Part shown: in pieces, positions 4,982-5,562 of the stretch | How positions within the stretch are numbered: the first letter of the stretch is position 1 | Layout of the letters: each line of letters opens with the position of its first letter | Assembly (NCBI GenBank): GCA_905373085.1 | Contig: CAJPRR010000140.1 | Coordinates: 1-5,562, forward strand | Source of the DNA: an uncultured Selenomonas sp. | GTDB taxonomy: Bacteria; Bacillota; Negativicutes; Selenomonadales; Selenomonadaceae | DNA: 5,562 nt | Direction: 5' to 3' | Notes under the pieces: generated by a model | Seen by the model: the letters and a program-made list of their open reading frames with translations, nothing else | What the model was told of the DNA's origin: nothing | The model's database searches: none | Made by a program: the position numbers and the translations under genes

Positions 4982-5562
4982 TTATGCTGCAACTTCTACG
5001 GAGAAGAGATGTTGCCTGCCGCATCCTCGTTGGATCTTCTGATGCAGTTTCCCGAAGTTGTGTGCCATTGCCAAAAGCATTGTTTCCACAAGTACATTGG
5101 CATTGCCTCGACTAAGGAAACGACGGAATCCCATGTCTGCCTTGATGTTGGCGAAAACTCCTTCCGCTTGGATGCTCCGATTGACCCTTAACTGTATGCC
5201 TTCCTCCGATGTCAGTCGCGCCTTCGACGCGGCTCGTTCCTCATGGAATGTTTTTGCCACTTCCAAGCATTTCGTCCGCTCTTCCAACGGCAGTTTCGAT
5301 CTGCTCCGTATGCACTCGGCTTTCCTTTCGCAACCGCAGCAATCTTCTGCCGTGTAGCAGATCTTGACGCTCGCATAGCCGGTCTTGCTCTTTACCGTCT
5401 TCGTGTCCGTAATCGTGAGTTTCCTGCCGTCGGCACAGAGATAGGCGTCTTCGTCACTGAGATATGTCATGTTCTCGAAACGCCCGATGTCATTCTTCCA
5501 AGCGCGGGGGTTAATTGTAAAATGAAATCGGACACATAAAAAGGACAAGCAGAAGCGCCTGT
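4982..5562 (-). CDS. IS1182-family transposase, C-terminal part (partial)
   Basis: About 170 residues match the C-terminal DDE domain (DDE_Tnp_1_6 type) of IS1182-family transposases. Features are RAWKNDIGRFENMTY (codons near 5506-5462), a cysteine cluster CYTAEDCCGC..AEC, SEEGIQLRVNRSIQAEG, and the EGVFANIKADMGFRRFLSRG block. The E of that block (5162-5164) is the expected last acidic residue of the DDE triad. The C terminus (LLAMAHNFGKLHQKIQ) is typical and complete, with the stop at 4984-4982. The frame stays open to the right edge, so the two catalytic Asp residues would lie outside the window. The first about 15-20 residues before NPRAW fit the family poorly, so the gene may be interrupted near 5510. 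An internal TTG at 5548 is not a convincing start. The transposase would cut and join DNA at the element ends if the full gene exists. Confidence 0.85.
   Translation of the reverse strand, partial: RRFCLSFLCVRFHFTINPRAWKNDIGRFENMTYLSDEDAYLCADGRKLTITDTKTVKSKTGYASVKICYTAEDCCGCERKAECIRSRSKLPLEERTKCLEVAKTFHEERAASKARLTSEEGIQLRVNRSIQAEGVFANIKADMGFRRFLSRGNANVLVETMLLAMAHNFGKLHQKIQRGCGRQHLFSVEVAA

Larger units (their letters stand above)
4834..5562 (-). mobile_element. IS1182-like insertion sequence, 3' portion, running off the right edge
   Basis: The element consists of the transposase 3' part, its terminator and the terminal palindrome at 4834-4874, which I take as the outer end. The boundary is inferred from the palindrome lying between the end of an intact host gene and the transposase. 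The matching inverted repeat and the target duplication lie outside the window, so the family is assigned from the transposase alone. The right-hand part (beyond about 5510) may belong to another element (see findings). Confidence 0.65.

Noticed and set aside
4820..5191. Plus-strand open frame running from the DUF3298 stop into the IS
   Set aside because: It crosses the hairpin terminator and the IS boundary and is antisense to the transposase.
1..5562. CRISPR array, tRNA, rRNA or integrase
   Set aside because: I saw no regularly spaced repeats, no tRNA-like cloverleaf and no recombinase motifs on reading both strands.

Overview
The window looks like Firmicutes DNA, most likely from a Negativicutes/Selenomonadales-type host. 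That is an inference from protein style, ribosome-binding sites and moderate GC, not a database result. It joins a decayed prophage replication block on the minus strand (about 1-3600), a short plus-strand operon (3754-4823), and the 3' part of an IS1182-like insertion sequence on the minus strand (about 4834-5562).

The prophage block reads right to left. First is an ORF6N/ORF6C antirepressor-type DNA-binding protein (2917-3597), then a DUF4406-like nucleotide-metabolism protein (2377-2784). Next is a phage primase-helicase gene that survives only as an N-terminal primase-polymerase domain (1658-2380) plus a small out-of-frame piece of the later helicase region (about 1597-1716). Then come a VRR-NUC nuclease gene without its 5' end (1368 to about 1589), an apparently intact SNF2-type helicase (29-1378), and the first ten codons of another gene that leaves the window on the left (1-32). 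Genes are coupled by overlaps (ATGA at 2377-2380 and 29-32, and 11 bases at 1368-1378), as in a single phage transcript. Two deletions appear to have removed most of the primase-helicase and the start of the nuclease. The usual phage DNA polymerase and its companion genes are also absent between the antirepressor and the DUF4406 gene.

A non-coding stretch of about 156 bases (3598-3753) separates the antirepressor from the divergent plus-strand genes. It holds overlapping candidate promoters, an operator-like inverted repeat and a leader hairpin. The plus-strand operon encodes a divergent peptide deformylase-like protein with unusual motif residues, followed 17 bases later by a secreted DUF4163/DUF3298-type protein. 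It ends at a hairpin cluster that is probably also the boundary of the insertion sequence.

I see no complete new defence or mobile system. The most informative points are the double-deletion scar in the phage primase-helicase/nuclease region, the altered deformylase motifs, the cysteine-rich in-frame extension just after the antirepressor stop, and the competing hairpins at the IS boundary.
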